A stretch of DNA of 64,000 nucleotides. Origin: Streptomyces sp. V2I9. GTDB taxonomy: Bacteria > Actinomycetota > Actinomycetes > Streptomycetales > Streptomycetaceae. A program made the position numbers and the translations under genes. Of the stretch, positions 54,101 to 62,430 are shown piece by piece (the stretch's first letter is position 1; each line of letters opens with the position of its first letter). A model generated the notes under the pieces. It was not told the DNA's origin. It worked only from the letters and a program-made list of their open reading frames with translations, and did no database searches. The stretch is from the NCBI RefSeq assembly GCF_030817475.1, contig NZ_JAUSZJ010000002.1:3140001-3204000 (forward strand), in the 5' to 3' direction.

Positions 54101-54797
54101 CGTCGTCGCCGCCCGCCGACGCCTCGGCGGGCTTGGTGCCGCCCGCCGCGAGGACGGTGGTGACGATGGCGTCGGCGGCGCGCAGCGTCTCGATCAGCTC
54201 GTCCTCCGGCGTGCGGAGGGAGGCGACGTACAGCGGGAGCGGGCGGCCCCCGGCCTCCTCGACCGCCGTGCACAGGGCGTCCACGAACGCGGTGTTCCCG
54301 CTCATGTGGTGGGCGCGGTAGTAGAGGACGGCCACGGTCGGCGCCCCCTCGGGCACCGGGCGGGCCTCCCGCTCCAGCGGGCCCCACGCGGGGGCCGGGG
54401 CGGGCGGCTCGAAGCCGTGGCCGGTCAGCAGCACGGTGTCGGAGAGGAACCGGGCCAGCTGCTCCAGGTTGGCGGGCCCGCCGTGCGCGAGGTAGGCGTG
54501 CGCCTCGGCGGCGATCCCGATCGGCACGGTGGAGGCGGCCATCAGCTGGGCGTCGGGGGCCTGTTCACCGGTCAGCACGACGACGGGGCGGCCGGTGGCC
54601 AGCACCGCGTCCAGGCCCTCCTGCCAGGCGCGTACGCCCCCGAGGAGGCGGACGACGACGAGTTCGACGCCGTCCAGCAGTTCCGGCAGGCCGTCGAGGT
54701 CGAGACGGGAGGGGTTGGCGTACCGGTAGCTGACGGGCCCCTCGGATGCGCGGGCGCTCAGGAGGTCGGTGTCGGACGTCGACAGGAGCAGGATCAT
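51192..54797 (-). CDS. cobN: Cobaltochelatase subunit CobN
   Basis: A 1201-residue large subunit of the aerobic-pathway, ATP-dependent cobaltochelatase that inserts cobalt into hydrogenobyrinic acid diamide. The family pattern is clear: VAVLYYRAHHMSGNTAFVDA, ALCLTGPRSAWEENDEGVSP, PEDIPGLVSGDGDELIYALI-like core, IAIYHDPDLPPSHHYLAAYR, DAMIHLGKHGNLEWLPGKNA, and RDAFPHTVGLLDDAVRLAAS. The last part includes AMRRHGYKGAFELAATVDYL and NPWALHGIAERLLEAESRGM, as in other CobN/BchH/ChlH proteins. It is preceded by a cobalamin riboswitch, so expression should fall when B12 is plentiful. CobS and CobT partners are not in the window. Confidence 0.96.
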   Translation of the reverse strand: MILLLSTSDTDLLSARASEGPVSYRYANPSRLDLDGLPELLDGVELVVVRLLGGVRAWQEGLDAVLATGRPVVVLTGEQAPDAQLMAASTVPIGIAAEAHAYLAHGGPANLEQLARFLSDTVLLTGHGFEPPAPAPAWGPLEREARPVPEGAPTVAVLYYRAHHMSGNTAFVDALCTAVEEAGGRPLPLYVASLRTPEDELIETLRAADAIVTTVLAAGGTKPAEASAGGDDESWDAGALTRLDVPILQALCLTGPRSAWEENDEGVSPLDAATQIAVPEFDGRLITVPFSFKEIDEDGLPAYVPDTERAARVAGIAVRHAKLRHLPNAEKKIALVLSAYPTKHSRIGNAVGLDTPASAVALLRRLRAEGYDFGPEEDIPGLVSGDGDELIYALIEAGGHDQEWLTEEQLAKNPVRIPAADYRRWFAQLPEELRTAVEEHWGPAPGEMFVDRSANPEGDIVLAALRRGNLLILIQPPRGFGQNPIAIYHDPDLPPSHHYLAAYRWIAASAEDNGFGADAMIHLGKHGNLEWLPGKNAGLSAACGPDAALGDLPLVYPFLVNDPGEGTQAKRRVHATLVDHLVPPMARADSYGDIARLEQLLDEHAQIAAMDPAKLPAIRAQIWTLIQAAKLDHDLGVEDRPEDEGFDDFIMHLDGWLCEIKDVQIRDGLHVLGNPPAGNDRVNLVLAVLRARQIWGGTASLPGLREALGLDESAAVRTDADAVEEQARALVQAMDDADWDPAAVAGVAAGLPDAVADILTFAATEVVPRMAATTDELTHAVHALNGGFVPAGPSGSPLRGLVNVLPTGRNFYSVDPKAVPSKLAWETGQALAESLLTRYHTDNGDWPTSVGLSLWGTSAMRTAGDDIAEAFALLGIRPVWDDASRRVTGLEPIPYEELGRPRIDVTLRISGFFRDAFPHTVGLLDDAVRLAASLDEPAERNYVRAHTQADLAEHGDERRATTRIFGSRPGTYGAGLLQLIDSRDWRTDADLAEVYTVWGGYAYGRELDGRPAREEMESAYKRIEVAAKNTDTREHDIADSDDYFQYHGGMVATVRALKGTAPEAYIGDSTRPETVRTRTLVEETSRVFRARVVNPKWIAAMRRHGYKGAFELAATVDYLFGYDATTGVVADWMYDKLTETYVLDPENKQFLQEANPWALHGIAERLLEAESRGMWAKPDPAVLEALRQVYLETEGNLEGED

Positions 54798-54883
54798 GCT
54801 GCGTCAGGCCTTCCTCGGGGTGTCCACGCCCCGGGCGGTGTCGGAGGGTCTCCCCGTCGGCACGGCGGCTGCCGCGCACTCGG

Positions 54884-55026
54884 GGAAGGGAGTTCCTGAC
54901 TCGTCCGGCTGCCGGTGGTGGCGGCGGCCGGACTCACAGTGGCGGGACCGCGCCGGAATCGCACCGGGCTTCCTCCCCTGTCGCCGTCTGGCGATGGCGG
55001 CCTGAACGGACCACCGCCTGCATCCT
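54884..55026 (-). promoter_or_regulatory. Cobalamin riboswitch upstream of cobN
   Basis: On the minus strand the region reads GGGGAGGAAGCCCGGTGCGA, then TTCCGGCGCGGTCCCGCCAC followed by TGTGAGTCCGG. The B12 box core CGCCACTGTG is at 54935-54944. A 3' segment GAGTCAGGAACTCCC closes the element. These are the conserved core blocks of the class I cobalamin riboswitch. About 90 bp separate it from the cobN start, enough for an expression platform that hides the ribosome site. Ends are estimated. Confidence 0.9.
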
Positions 55027-55130
55027 AAGCGGCGGGGTGCGGGCGGGGCAGGGGGCGGGGGTGGTGACCCGCGCGGAGGCGGCCTGGTTCTGACCGGCCG
55101 GACCGGGGCCCGGCCGGTGGGGCCTGGCTG

Positions 55131-55276
55131 GTGAAGCCCGGCCGGACCGGGGCGGACCCGAGCAGAGGCCGCCCGGTGAAGCCCGGCCGGACCGGGGCGG
55201 ACCCGAGCAGAGGCCGCCCGGTGGAGCCCGCCCGGTGGAGCCCGTCCGGTGGAGCCCGTCCGGTGGGGCCCGTCCG
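55131..55276. repeat. Nested tandem repeats between cobN and cobG
   Basis: Two identical 45-bp units (55131-55175 and 55176-55220) beginning GTGAAGCCCGGCCGGACCGG are followed by four 14-bp units of GTGGAGCCCGTCCG type (55221-55234, 55235-55248, 55249-55262, 55263-55276). The array fills the divergent intergenic region on the cobG side. The perfect identity of the 45-bp copies points to recent duplication. Confidence 0.9.
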
Positions 55277-55343
55277 GTCCGGGGTCGGGCCACTGTCCCC
55301 CAGGTCACAGGAGTGAGCCCGCCGATCGGATCGGCACGGTCGG

Positions 55344-55349
55344 TATGCT
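55344..55349 (+). promoter_or_regulatory. Possible -10 for leaderless cobG
   Basis: TATGCT at 55344-55349 fits a TAnnnT box and lies 7 bp before the ATG at 55357, which lacks a ribosome binding site. A leaderless transcript starting at that ATG is therefore possible. Confidence 0.4.
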
Positions 55350-55356
55350 CGCCGCC

Positions 55357-56748
55357 ATGCCCGATTCCGCCCCCTCGCCCCTTTCCGCGGGCGGCCCAGC
55401 CCTCCGCGACGGCGGCGACGCCTGCCCGGGGACGCTGCGGCTGCACCGCGCCGACGACGGTGCGCTGGCCCGGGTGCGGGTGCCCGGCGGGGTGCTGAGC
55501 GCGGACGGGGCGGACGCGCTGCTCACGGCCGCCGGCCGGTTCGGGGACGGTGAGCTGCATCTCACCTCCCGCGGCAACGTCCAACTGCGCGGCCTCGACA
55601 CGGGATGCGGCGGCGCGCTCGCCGAACTGCTGGCCGCCGCCGGGCTGCTGCCGTCCGCCGCGCACGAACGGGCCCGCAACATCGTGGCCTCCCCGCTCGC
55701 CGGGCTCGACGGTTCGCCCGCGCTCGGGGAGCGCCTGGCCGAGCTGGACCGGCTGGTGTGCGCGAGTCCGGACGCGGCGCGGCTCTCCGGCCGCTTCCTC
55801 TTCGCCCTGGACGCGGGACACGGCGACGTGGACGCGCTCGGGGCGGACGTGACCCTGATCGCGGACGGCGACGACGTCCTGCTGCGGGTCGGGCCCGGCG
55901 ACGAGGCGTTCCGGGTCCCGGCCGACGCGGGCCCGCGCGCCGCCCTGCTGGCGGCCGAGGCGTTCCTCCGCGCCGCCCACGGCTCCGGCGCCTGGCGGGT
56001 CTCGGATCTGCCCGACGCCGTACGGGCGGAGCTGGTCCGGAGCGTCGCCGCGACGGCGGGCCCGGCCGTGCACCGGCCCCGCCCGCGCACGGCGACACCC
56101 CCTGCCGCGGGTCCGTACGGTCCCGGAGGCCAATCCCCGTACAGCCTCCCGGTCGAGGGCGCGGCCGCGGAGGATCCCGTCACCGCGACCCCGGCAGCCC
56201 CGAACAGCCCCCCGGCCCCGGTCTCGGCAACGCCCCCCGTACCGGGAGGCGACGTCACCGCGATCAGCGTCCACGTACCCCTGGGGCGGCTCACCCCCGC
56301 GCAGTGGCGGCTGCTCACCTCGACCGCCCGGCGGTACGGCGGCGAGCTGCGGCTCACCCCCTGGCGCGGGATCGTCGTCCCCGGCGCGTTTCCCCGTGCC
56401 GAGGCGGCCGACGCGCTCCGCGGCCTGGCGGCGGCCGGGCTGATCACCTCACCCGGCTCCCCGTGGACCGGTGTCGGCGCCTGCATCGGCAGCCCCGGCT
56501 GCGCGAAGTCCCTGGCCGACGTGCGCGCCCAGGCGGGGGCCGCCGTCGGACCGGTCGGGCGGCTCCCTGTGTACTGGTCCGGCTGCGAACGCCGCTGCGG
56601 CCACCCCCACGGGGAGTGGATCGACGTGGTCGTCACACCGGACGGGCACCGGATCTCCCACGTACGGGGAGAGCGGCGGGACCCGCCGCACACGGTGCGC
56701 GACGATCCGGAAGCACGCGCGGCAGCGGTGGCCGCGGCCCGCGCCTGA
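55357..56748 (+). CDS. cobG: Precorrin-3B synthase (CobG, sulfite/nitrite-reductase-like)
   Basis: About 463 residues; an oxygen-dependent enzyme that converts precorrin-3A to precorrin-3B in the aerobic B12 pathway. It has two ferredoxin-like repeats with the family segments LHLTSRGNVQLRGLD and LRLTPWRGIVVPG. The 4Fe-4S site is formed by VGACIGSPGCAKSLAD (Cys-x5-Cys) and YWSGCERRCGHPHG (Cys-x3-Cys) near residues 370-410. The start is uncertain: ATG 55345 or 55357, neither with a Shine-Dalgarno; I prefer 55357 behind a -10-like box. An Ala/Pro-rich linker (about 245-300) joins the halves. First of cobG-cobH-cobIJ. Confidence 0.92.
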   Translation: MPDSAPSPLSAGGPALRDGGDACPGTLRLHRADDGALARVRVPGGVLSADGADALLTAAGRFGDGELHLTSRGNVQLRGLDTGCGGALAELLAAAGLLPSAAHERARNIVASPLAGLDGSPALGERLAELDRLVCASPDAARLSGRFLFALDAGHGDVDALGADVTLIADGDDVLLRVGPGDEAFRVPADAGPRAALLAAEAFLRAAHGSGAWRVSDLPDAVRAELVRSVAATAGPAVHRPRPRTATPPAAGPYGPGGQSPYSLPVEGAAAEDPVTATPAAPNSPPAPVSATPPVPGGDVTAISVHVPLGRLTPAQWRLLTSTARRYGGELRLTPWRGIVVPGAFPRAEAADALRGLAAAGLITSPGSPWTGVGACIGSPGCAKSLADVRAQAGAAVGPVGRLPVYWSGCERRCGHPHGEWIDVVVTPDGHRISHVRGERRDPPHTVRDDPEARAAAVAAARA

Positions 56749-56834
56749 GCAGAAGCGGAAGCGGAAGCAGACGCAGACGCGACCACCCGTAGACCATTCC
56801 CCCGTCCCCATCGGCAGAAGAAAGCGACAGCACT

Positions 56835-57461
56835 GTGCACCAGTACGAGAAGGACGGACCGGCGATCTACCGCCAGTCCTTCGCCACCATCCGCGCGGAG
56901 GCGGATCTGGCCGGGCTGCCCGCCGACGTCAGCCAGGTCGCCGTCCGGATGATCCACGCCTGCGGCATGGTCGATCTCGTACGCGACCTGGCGTTCTCGC
57001 CGAACGCCGTGGCCGACGCGCGCGCCGCCCTGCGTGCGGGCGCACCGATCCTCTGCGACGTGGCGATGGTGGCCAGCGGGGTCACCCGCAAGCGGCTGCC
57101 CGCGGACAACGACGTGGTGTGCACCCTCTCCGACCCGTCCGTGCCGGAGCTGGCCGCGAAGATGGGCACGACCCGCAGCGCGGCGGCCCTGGAGCTGTGG
57201 CGCGACCGCATGGAAGGTGCGGTCGTGGCGGTGGGCAACGCGCCGACCGCCCTGTTCCGGCTGCTGGAGATGATCGAGGAGGGCGCCCCCCGCCCGGCCG
57301 CCGTCATCGGCGTCCCGGTCGGCTTCGTCGGCGCGATGGAGTCCAAGGAGGCCCTGGCCGAGCACGCCTCGGGCCTGGAGCACCTGATCGTGCGCGGCCG
57401 CCGCGGCGGCAGCGCGATAGCGGCGGCGGCGCTCAACGCCATCGCCAGCGAGGAGGAGTAG
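56835..57461 (+). CDS. cobH: Precorrin-8X methylmutase
   Basis: A 208-residue enzyme that moves the C11 methyl group to C12, giving hydrogenobyrinic acid. [20 protein letters not shown] contains the conserved active-site His; [40 protein letters not shown] and [18 protein letters not shown] are all CobH/CbiC hallmarks. GTG start at 56835. The stop overlaps the cobIJ start by one base (TAGTG), so they are co-translated. Confidence 0.96.
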   Translation: MHQYEKDGPAIYRQSFATIRAEADLAGLPADVSQVAVRMIHACGMVDLVRDLAFSPNAVADARAALRAGAPILCDVAMVASGVTRKRLPADNDVVCTLSDPSVPELAAKMGTTRSAAALELWRDRMEGAVVAVGNAPTALFRLLEMIEEGAPRPAAVIGVPVGFVGAMESKEALAEHASGLEHLIVRGRRGGSAIAAAALNAIASEEE

Positions 57462-58978
57462 TGACTTCTCCGGTGAACGACACCGGCACCGGCCGGCTCT
57501 ACGGGGTCGGACTCGGCCCCGGCGACCCGAACCTGATGACGCTGCGGGCCGTCCAGGCCATCGGCGAGGCGGACGTCGTCGCGTACCACAGCGCCCGGCA
57601 CGGCCGCTCCATCGCCCGGTCCATCGCGGCGGCGCACCTGCGGCCCGACCACATCGAGGAGGCCCTGGTCTACCCCGTCACGACGGAGACCACGGACCAT
57701 CCGGGCGGCTACCGGGGCGCGTTGGAGGAGTTCTACGAGAAGGCCGCGGCCCGGCTCGCGGCGCACCTGGACGCCGGGCGGACCGTCGCGGTCCTCGCCG
57801 AGGGCGACCCGATGTTCTACGGCTCGTACATGCACATGCACAAGCGGCTGGCCGACCGGTACGCCACCGAGGTCATTCCGGGCGTGACGTCCGTCAGCGC
57901 GGCGGCGGCCCGGCTCGGGACGCCGCTCGTGGAGGGCGAGGAGATCCTCACGATCCTGCCCGGCACGCTGCCCGAGGAGGAGCTGACGGCCCGTCTCGCC
58001 GCCACGGACACGGCGGTGGTGATGAAGCTGGGGCGGACGTTCCCGGCGGTGCGCGGGGCGTTCGAGGCGTCGGGGCGGCTGGCCGAGGCCCGGTACGTGG
58101 AGCGGGCGACGATGGCCGGGGAGCGCACGGGCGAACTGGCGGACATCGACCCGGCGTCGGTCCCGTACTTCTCGGTGGCGGTCCTGCCCAGCCGGGTGGA
58201 CGCGCCGCGCCCGTCGCCCTCCTCGGGCGGTGAGGTGGTGGTCGTCGGCACCGGTCCGGCGGGCCCGCTGTGGCTGACGCCCGAGACGCGCGGGGCACTC
58301 GCCGCCGCCGACGACGTGGTCGGCTACACCACCTATCTGGACCGGGTGCCGGTCCGGCCGGGCCAGGCACGGCACGGTTCGGACAACAAGGTGGAGTCGG
58401 AGCGCGCCGAGTTCGCCCTGGACCTGGCCCGGCGCGGCCACCGGGTCGCGGTGGTCTCGGGCGGCGACCCCGGAGTCTTCGCCATGGCGACGGCGGTCCT
58501 GGAGGTGGCCTCGCAGGAGGCGTACGCGGATGTCCCCGTGCGCGTCCTGCCCGGCGTCACCGCGGCCAACGCGGCGGCGGCCCGCGCGGGCGCGCCGCTG
58601 GGCCACGACTACGCCACGATCTCGCTCTCGGACCGGCTCAAGCCGTGGGAGGTCATCGCCGAGCGGCTGCGCGCGGCGGCCTCGGCGGACCTGGTGCTGG
58701 CGCTGTACAACCCGGGCTCCAAGTCCCGTACGCGGCAGGTCGGCCAGGCCCGCGACCTGCTCCTGGAGCACCGCTCGCCGGACACCCCGGTGGTGCTGGC
58801 GCGCGATGTGGGCGGCCCGACGGAGTCCGTGCGGACGGTGCGGCTGGCCGGTCTGGACCCGGCGGAGGTGGACATGCGGACGCTGCTGATCGTGGGGTCG
58901 TCGCAGACCCGGTGGGTGCGGCGGGGCGAGGACGGCGAGACCGTCGTGTGGACGCCGCGCCGTTACCCGGAGGCGTAG
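57461..58978 (+). CDS. cobIJ: Fused precorrin-2 C20- and precorrin-3B C17-methyltransferase
   Basis: A 505-residue bifunctional protein. Residues 1-245 are CobI: LYGVGLGPGDPNLMTLRAVQ, AVLAEGDPMFYGSYMHMHKR, TEVIPGVTSVSAAAARLGTP. Residues 255-505 are CobJ: VVVVGTGPAGPLWLTPETRG, VAVVSGGDPGVFAMATAVLE, VRVLPGVTAANAAAARAGAP, LALYNPGSKSRTRQVGQARD. Both halves have the SAM-dependent tetrapyrrole methylase fold and complete GxGxG and GDP motifs. This fusion is normal in actinobacteria. GTG start with GGAGGA upstream. Its 3' end overlaps the convergent cobK by 16 bp. Confidence 0.96.
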   Translation: MTSPVNDTGTGRLYGVGLGPGDPNLMTLRAVQAIGEADVVAYHSARHGRSIARSIAAAHLRPDHIEEALVYPVTTETTDHPGGYRGALEEFYEKAAARLAAHLDAGRTVAVLAEGDPMFYGSYMHMHKRLADRYATEVIPGVTSVSAAAARLGTPLVEGEEILTILPGTLPEEELTARLAATDTAVVMKLGRTFPAVRGAFEASGRLAEARYVERATMAGERTGELADIDPASVPYFSVAVLPSRVDAPRPSPSSGGEVVVVGTGPAGPLWLTPETRGALAAADDVVGYTTYLDRVPVRPGQARHGSDNKVESERAEFALDLARRGHRVAVVSGGDPGVFAMATAVLEVASQEAYADVPVRVLPGVTAANAAAARAGAPLGHDYATISLSDRLKPWEVIAERLRAAASADLVLALYNPGSKSRTRQVGQARDLLLEHRSPDTPVVLARDVGGPTESVRTVRLAGLDPAEVDMRTLLIVGSSQTRWVRRGEDGETVVWTPRRYPEA

Positions 58979-59730
58979 CGCCGGCGCACCCATCGGGCGG
59001 CCTCGTCGGGCGTACGGGCCACCGGCACCCCTTCCGGTACCGGTGGCCGCCGGACCACGACGACGGGAATCCCGGCTTCGCGGGCGGCGGTGAGCTTGGG
59101 GGCGGTGGCGTCCCCGCCGCTGTCCTTGGTGACGAGGACGTCGATCCGATGACGGCGGAGGATGTCCCGCTCGCCGTCCAGGGTGAACGGCCCCCGGTCG
59201 AGCAGGACCTCCGTCCGGGCCGGGCACGGCGGTTCGGGGGCGTCGACGGACCGCACGAGGAACCACAGGGGGTCCAGGTCCGCCCCCGCGAACGCGGCGA
59301 GCCCCATCCGTCCGGTGGTGAGGAAGACCCGCTCGCCGAGCGCGGGCAGCAGCCCGGCGGCCTCGGCGAGCGATCCGGCGGAGTGCCAGCGGTCGCCGTC
59401 CCGGGCTGCCCAGCCGGGCCGGCGGAGGGCGAGGAGGGGAACATGGGTGTGCGCGGCGGCCTCGGCCGCGTTCCGGCTCATGGTCGCGGCGAAGGGGTGG
59501 GTGGCATCGATGAGCACGTCCACGTCATGCTCACGCATCCAGGCGGCGAGCCCCTCGGGCCCCCCGAACCCTCCGACCCGTACGTCGCCGGGCGCCAGGC
59601 GGGGGGCGGCGACGCGACCGGCGAGCGAGGTGGTGACCCGTACGCTCCGGTCACCGGCAAGGATCTCGGCGAGCCGACGCGCCTCGGTCGTACCCCCCAG
59701 GACCAGCACATGCACGGGCAGCACAGGCAT
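58963..59730 (-). CDS. cobK: Precorrin-6A reductase
   Basis: A 255-residue NADPH-dependent reductase. HVLVLGGTTEARRLAEILAG is the conserved N-terminal nucleotide-binding turn; VDVLIDATHPFAATMSRNAA holds the DATHPFA signature; GERVFLTTGRMGLAAFAG and DVLVTKDSGGDATAPKLTAA are also diagnostic. The ATG at 59728-59730 with GGAG 8 bp upstream is preferred over the GTG at 59745. It is divergent from cbiD with 17 bp between the starts, and convergent with cobIJ. Confidence 0.95.
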   Translation of the reverse strand: MPVLPVHVLVLGGTTEARRLAEILAGDRSVRVTTSLAGRVAAPRLAPGDVRVGGFGGPEGLAAWMREHDVDVLIDATHPFAATMSRNAAEAAAHTHVPLLALRRPGWAARDGDRWHSAGSLAEAAGLLPALGERVFLTTGRMGLAAFAGADLDPLWFLVRSVDAPEPPCPARTEVLLDRGPFTLDGERDILRRHRIDVLVTKDSGGDATAPKLTAAREAGIPVVVVRRPPVPEGVPVARTPDEAARWVRRRYASG

Positions 59731-59747
59731 CGGAACGGACTCCACTC

Positions 59748-60905
59748 ATGAACGCTGAGGCACGGGGCGCGGGCGGCGGGGCGGCCGCGTCGGACGGCGG
59801 GGCCCGCGGCGGTCGCGCCGCCCAACTCAAGCACACCGGCCTGCGCCCCGGCTGGACGACCGGGGCCTGTGCGACGGCGGCGACGACGGCCGCGTACACG
59901 GCGCTGCTGACCGGCGACTTCCCGGACCCGGTGACCATCACGCTGCCGAAGGGCCAGACCCCGGCGTTCGCGTTGGCGGTGGAGGAGCTGGCGGCCGGGC
60001 GGGAGAGCGCGACCGCCGGGGTGGTGAAGGACGCGGGCGACGACCCGGACGTGACGCACGGGGCGCTGGTGCGCGCGACGGTACGGAGGCTGCCGCCCGG
60101 CTCCGGCGTGGTCTTCCGGGCGGGCCCCGGCGTGGGCACGGTCACCCTGCCCGGCCTGCCGCTGGACGTCGGGGAGCCCGCGGTCAACCCGGTGCCGCGC
60201 CGGCTGATGCGGGAGCACGTGGGGCGGGTCGCGGCGGAGCACGGTGCGCCGGGCGACGTGGAGATCACGGTCTCGGTGGACCACGGCGAGGAGATCGCCC
60301 GCTCCACGTGGAACGGCCGCCTCGGCATCCTGGGCGGCCTGTCGATCCTCGGCACGACGGGGGTGGTCGTCCCCTACTCCTGCTCGGCGTGGATCGACTC
60401 GATCCGGCGGGGCGTGGACGTGGCGAGGGCGGCGGGCCTGACCCATGTGGCGGGCTGCACGGGCTCCACGTCGGAGCGGACGGTGGTCGCGGAGTACGGC
60501 CTGCCGGACATCGCGCTGCTGGACATGGGCGACTTCGCGGGGGCGGTCCTGAAGTACGTGCGCCGCCACCCGGTCGACCGCCTGACGATCTGCGGCGGCT
60601 TCGCCAAGCTCTCCAAGCTGGCGGCGGGCCACCTGGACCTCCACTCGGCCCGCTCCCAGGTGGACAAGCCCTTCCTCGCCGGCCTGGCCCGCCGGGGCGG
60701 CGCGGACGACGGCCTGGCCTCCCGCATCGCCACCGCCAACACGGGCCTGGAGGCCCTGCGCCTGTGCGAGGCGGCGGGCGTCCCCCTGGGCGATCTGGTG
60801 GCCTCCCGCGCCCGCGAGGAGGCCCTGGCCGTCCTGCGGGGTGCCCCGGTCGCGGTGGACGTGATCTGCATCGACCGGGCGGGGGCGGTGGTGGGGCGGG
60901 GGTAG
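59748..60905 (+). CDS. cbiD: Cobalt-precorrin-5B (C1)-methyltransferase, CbiD family
   Basis: A 385-residue enzyme. After a Gly/Ala-rich start the conserved TGLRPGWTTGACATAATTAA appears, then GVVKDAGDDPDVTHGALV, the segments LDVGEPAVNPVPRRLMREHV and GRLGILGGLSILGTTGVVVP, and AGCTGSTSE near residue 240. CbiD is known from the anaerobic pathway, yet here it sits among aerobic-pathway genes (cobG, cobN, fused cobIJ). Actinobacteria commonly show this mixture, with CbiD apparently standing in for CobF. ATG start at 59748. Confidence 0.95.
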   Translation: MNAEARGAGGGAAASDGGARGGRAAQLKHTGLRPGWTTGACATAATTAAYTALLTGDFPDPVTITLPKGQTPAFALAVEELAAGRESATAGVVKDAGDDPDVTHGALVRATVRRLPPGSGVVFRAGPGVGTVTLPGLPLDVGEPAVNPVPRRLMREHVGRVAAEHGAPGDVEITVSVDHGEEIARSTWNGRLGILGGLSILGTTGVVVPYSCSAWIDSIRRGVDVARAAGLTHVAGCTGSTSERTVVAEYGLPDIALLDMGDFAGAVLKYVRRHPVDRLTICGGFAKLSKLAAGHLDLHSARSQVDKPFLAGLARRGGADDGLASRIATANTGLEALRLCEAAGVPLGDLVASRAREEALAVLRGAPVAVDVICIDRAGAVVGRG

Positions 60906-60989
60906 CGGACCCGGCGGGCGGTCAGCGGACGTCACGGCCCTGGCCGGCGCGGCGGGCGACCGTCGGCTCGTCCTCGGCGTCCGTGCCGG

Positions 60990-61478
60990 TCAGGGCCGGG
61001 GCGCTCCGCCTCGGAGGGAGTCCTCGTACTGCCGCCGCGAGAAGACGAAGCTCCCCAGAGCGCTCAGATCCCAGTCGCAGCAGTTGTTCCGGAACGCCGA
61101 CCAGGTCACCGTCCGGGGTGTCACCGTGATCCTGGCCATCAGCGCCCAGCACTCGTCGATGCCGCAGGGGCACCCCAGCACCATGGTCTCGCCCTCCTCG
61201 CCGCCCCAGGGCAGATTCCTCGGCTCACCGAGGAAATGCCGACTGGGCCAGTCGTAGGCCGGTCCCAACGTCGTGTAGTCGCCGGCGAGCAGCGGTGCGG
61301 TCCCGGGAAGGCCCTCGTCAGCCCTTCTCCGTTGCTCCGCCTGCGCATACGGCAGTTCGACCGCCCGCACCAGTTCCACCAGAGGGACGCCGTCCACGAG
61401 GATGCCCACCACCGGTGCGGCGCCGCCCTCCGGCCGGACAGCCGGGTGGGAAGTCCGCCGGAATTCGATCGCATGCAT
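60990..61478 (-). CDS. Conserved-type hypothetical protein with a GCPCGxxxCW motif
   Basis: A 162-residue soluble protein that breaks up the cobalamin cluster. Features: MHAIEFRRTSHPAV start, VVGILVDGVPLVELVRAVEL, and MVLGCPCGIDECWALMARIT (about 115-135), a Cys-rich motif that recurs in many actinobacterial hypothetical proteins of this size, then FRNNCCDWDLSALGSFVFSR. It may bind a metal through these cysteines. No link to B12 synthesis is evident. ATG at 61476-61478. Confidence 0.8.
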   Translation of the reverse strand: MHAIEFRRTSHPAVRPEGGAAPVVGILVDGVPLVELVRAVELPYAQAEQRRRADEGLPGTAPLLAGDYTTLGPAYDWPSRHFLGEPRNLPWGGEEGETMVLGCPCGIDECWALMARITVTPRTVTWSAFRNNCCDWDLSALGSFVFSRRQYEDSLRGGAPRP

Positions 61479-61680
61479 CCGCGCAGGGTAGCCAGGATGT
61501 GGGGGTGCCGCCCCCGGTTCCGCGCGTCGCGGGCGGCCGGACACCACGGTGGCGGTACGTGAGGCACGCACGGGCTCGCGGTACGCACGAACGCGCGGTG
61601 GGGCGGACTCGCTGACACGGGGACTCGCGGCACGCTCCGTCGGGGCTCGTGCCGAGCCCGTTGCCGCCCCGGCCGGGCGG

Positions 61681-62430
61681 TCAGCAGACGTCCCGGTCCC
61701 GCCCCACCGCGTACAGGTGGCTGTCGCGGAACTGCTCGGCTCCCAGCGTCCGGCCGACCATGATGACCGCCGTCCGGGTCACCCCGGCCTCCTTCACCCG
61801 GGCGGCGATCGAGTTCAGGGGGCCCCGCAGAATGATCTCGTCGGGGCGGGACGCCATCGCCACCACCGCGGTCGGGCAGTCCGCCCCGTAGTGCGGGAGC
61901 AGTTCCGCCACCACCCGGTCCACGTACCGCGCCGCCAGGTGCAGCACGATCAGCGCGCCGCTGCGGCCCAGCGTCGCCAGGTCCTCGCCCTCGGGCATCG
62001 CCGTGGCACGCTGGGCGATCCGGGTCAGGATCACCGTCTGGCCGACCGTCGGAACGGTCAGCTCGCGCTTCAGCGCCGCCGCCGCCGCCGCGAACGCGGG
62101 GACGCCGGGCACCACTTCGTACGGGATCTCCGCCTCGTCCAGGCGCTTCATCTGCTCGTTCACCGCGCTGAACACCGACGGGTCGCCCGAGTGCAGCCGC
62201 GCCACGTCGTAGCCTTCCGCGTGGGCCCGGACCAGCTCGGCGGTGATCTGCTCGATGTCCAGGTTCGCCGTGTCGATCAGGCGGGCGTCCTGCGGGCACT
62301 CGGCCAGCAGCTCCACCGGGACCAGGCTGCCCGCGTACAGGCAGACCGGGCTGGCGGCGAGGATCCGCGCACCGCGCACCGTGATCAGGTCGGCCGCGCC
62401 GGGGCCCGCGCCGATGAAGTACACCGTCAT
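61681..62430 (-). CDS. cobM: Precorrin-4 C11-methyltransferase
   Basis: A 249-residue tetrapyrrole methylase. TVYFIGAGPGAADLITVRGA is the SAM-binding start; ARLHSGDPSVFSAVNEQMKR has the GDP motif; YEVVPGVPAFAAAAAALKRE and LTVPTVGQTVILTRIAQRAT (with the catalytic-region RIAQR) identify CobM/CbiF. The ATG at 62428-62430 overlaps the cobL stop (ATGA). Confidence 0.96.
   Translation of the reverse strand: MTVYFIGAGPGAADLITVRGARILAASPVCLYAGSLVPVELLAECPQDARLIDTANLDIEQITAELVRAHAEGYDVARLHSGDPSVFSAVNEQMKRLDEAEIPYEVVPGVPAFAAAAAALKRELTVPTVGQTVILTRIAQRATAMPEGEDLATLGRSGALIVLHLAARYVDRVVAELLPHYGADCPTAVVAMASRPDEIILRGPLNSIAARVKEAGVTRTAVIMVGRTLGAEQFRDSHLYAVGRDRDVC

Noticed and set aside
50934-54899. Very long plus-strand open frame (over 1300 codons) opposite cobN
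   Set aside because: It is an antisense shadow of cobN. The translation is Gly/Val/Arg/Asp-rich without domains, as expected where GC-rich third positions suppress stops on the other strand.
56755-56795. GCGGAAGC / GCAGACGC mini-repeat between cobG and cobH
   Set aside because: Only a few imperfect hexamer-octamer copies; not distinguishable from low-complexity spacer DNA.
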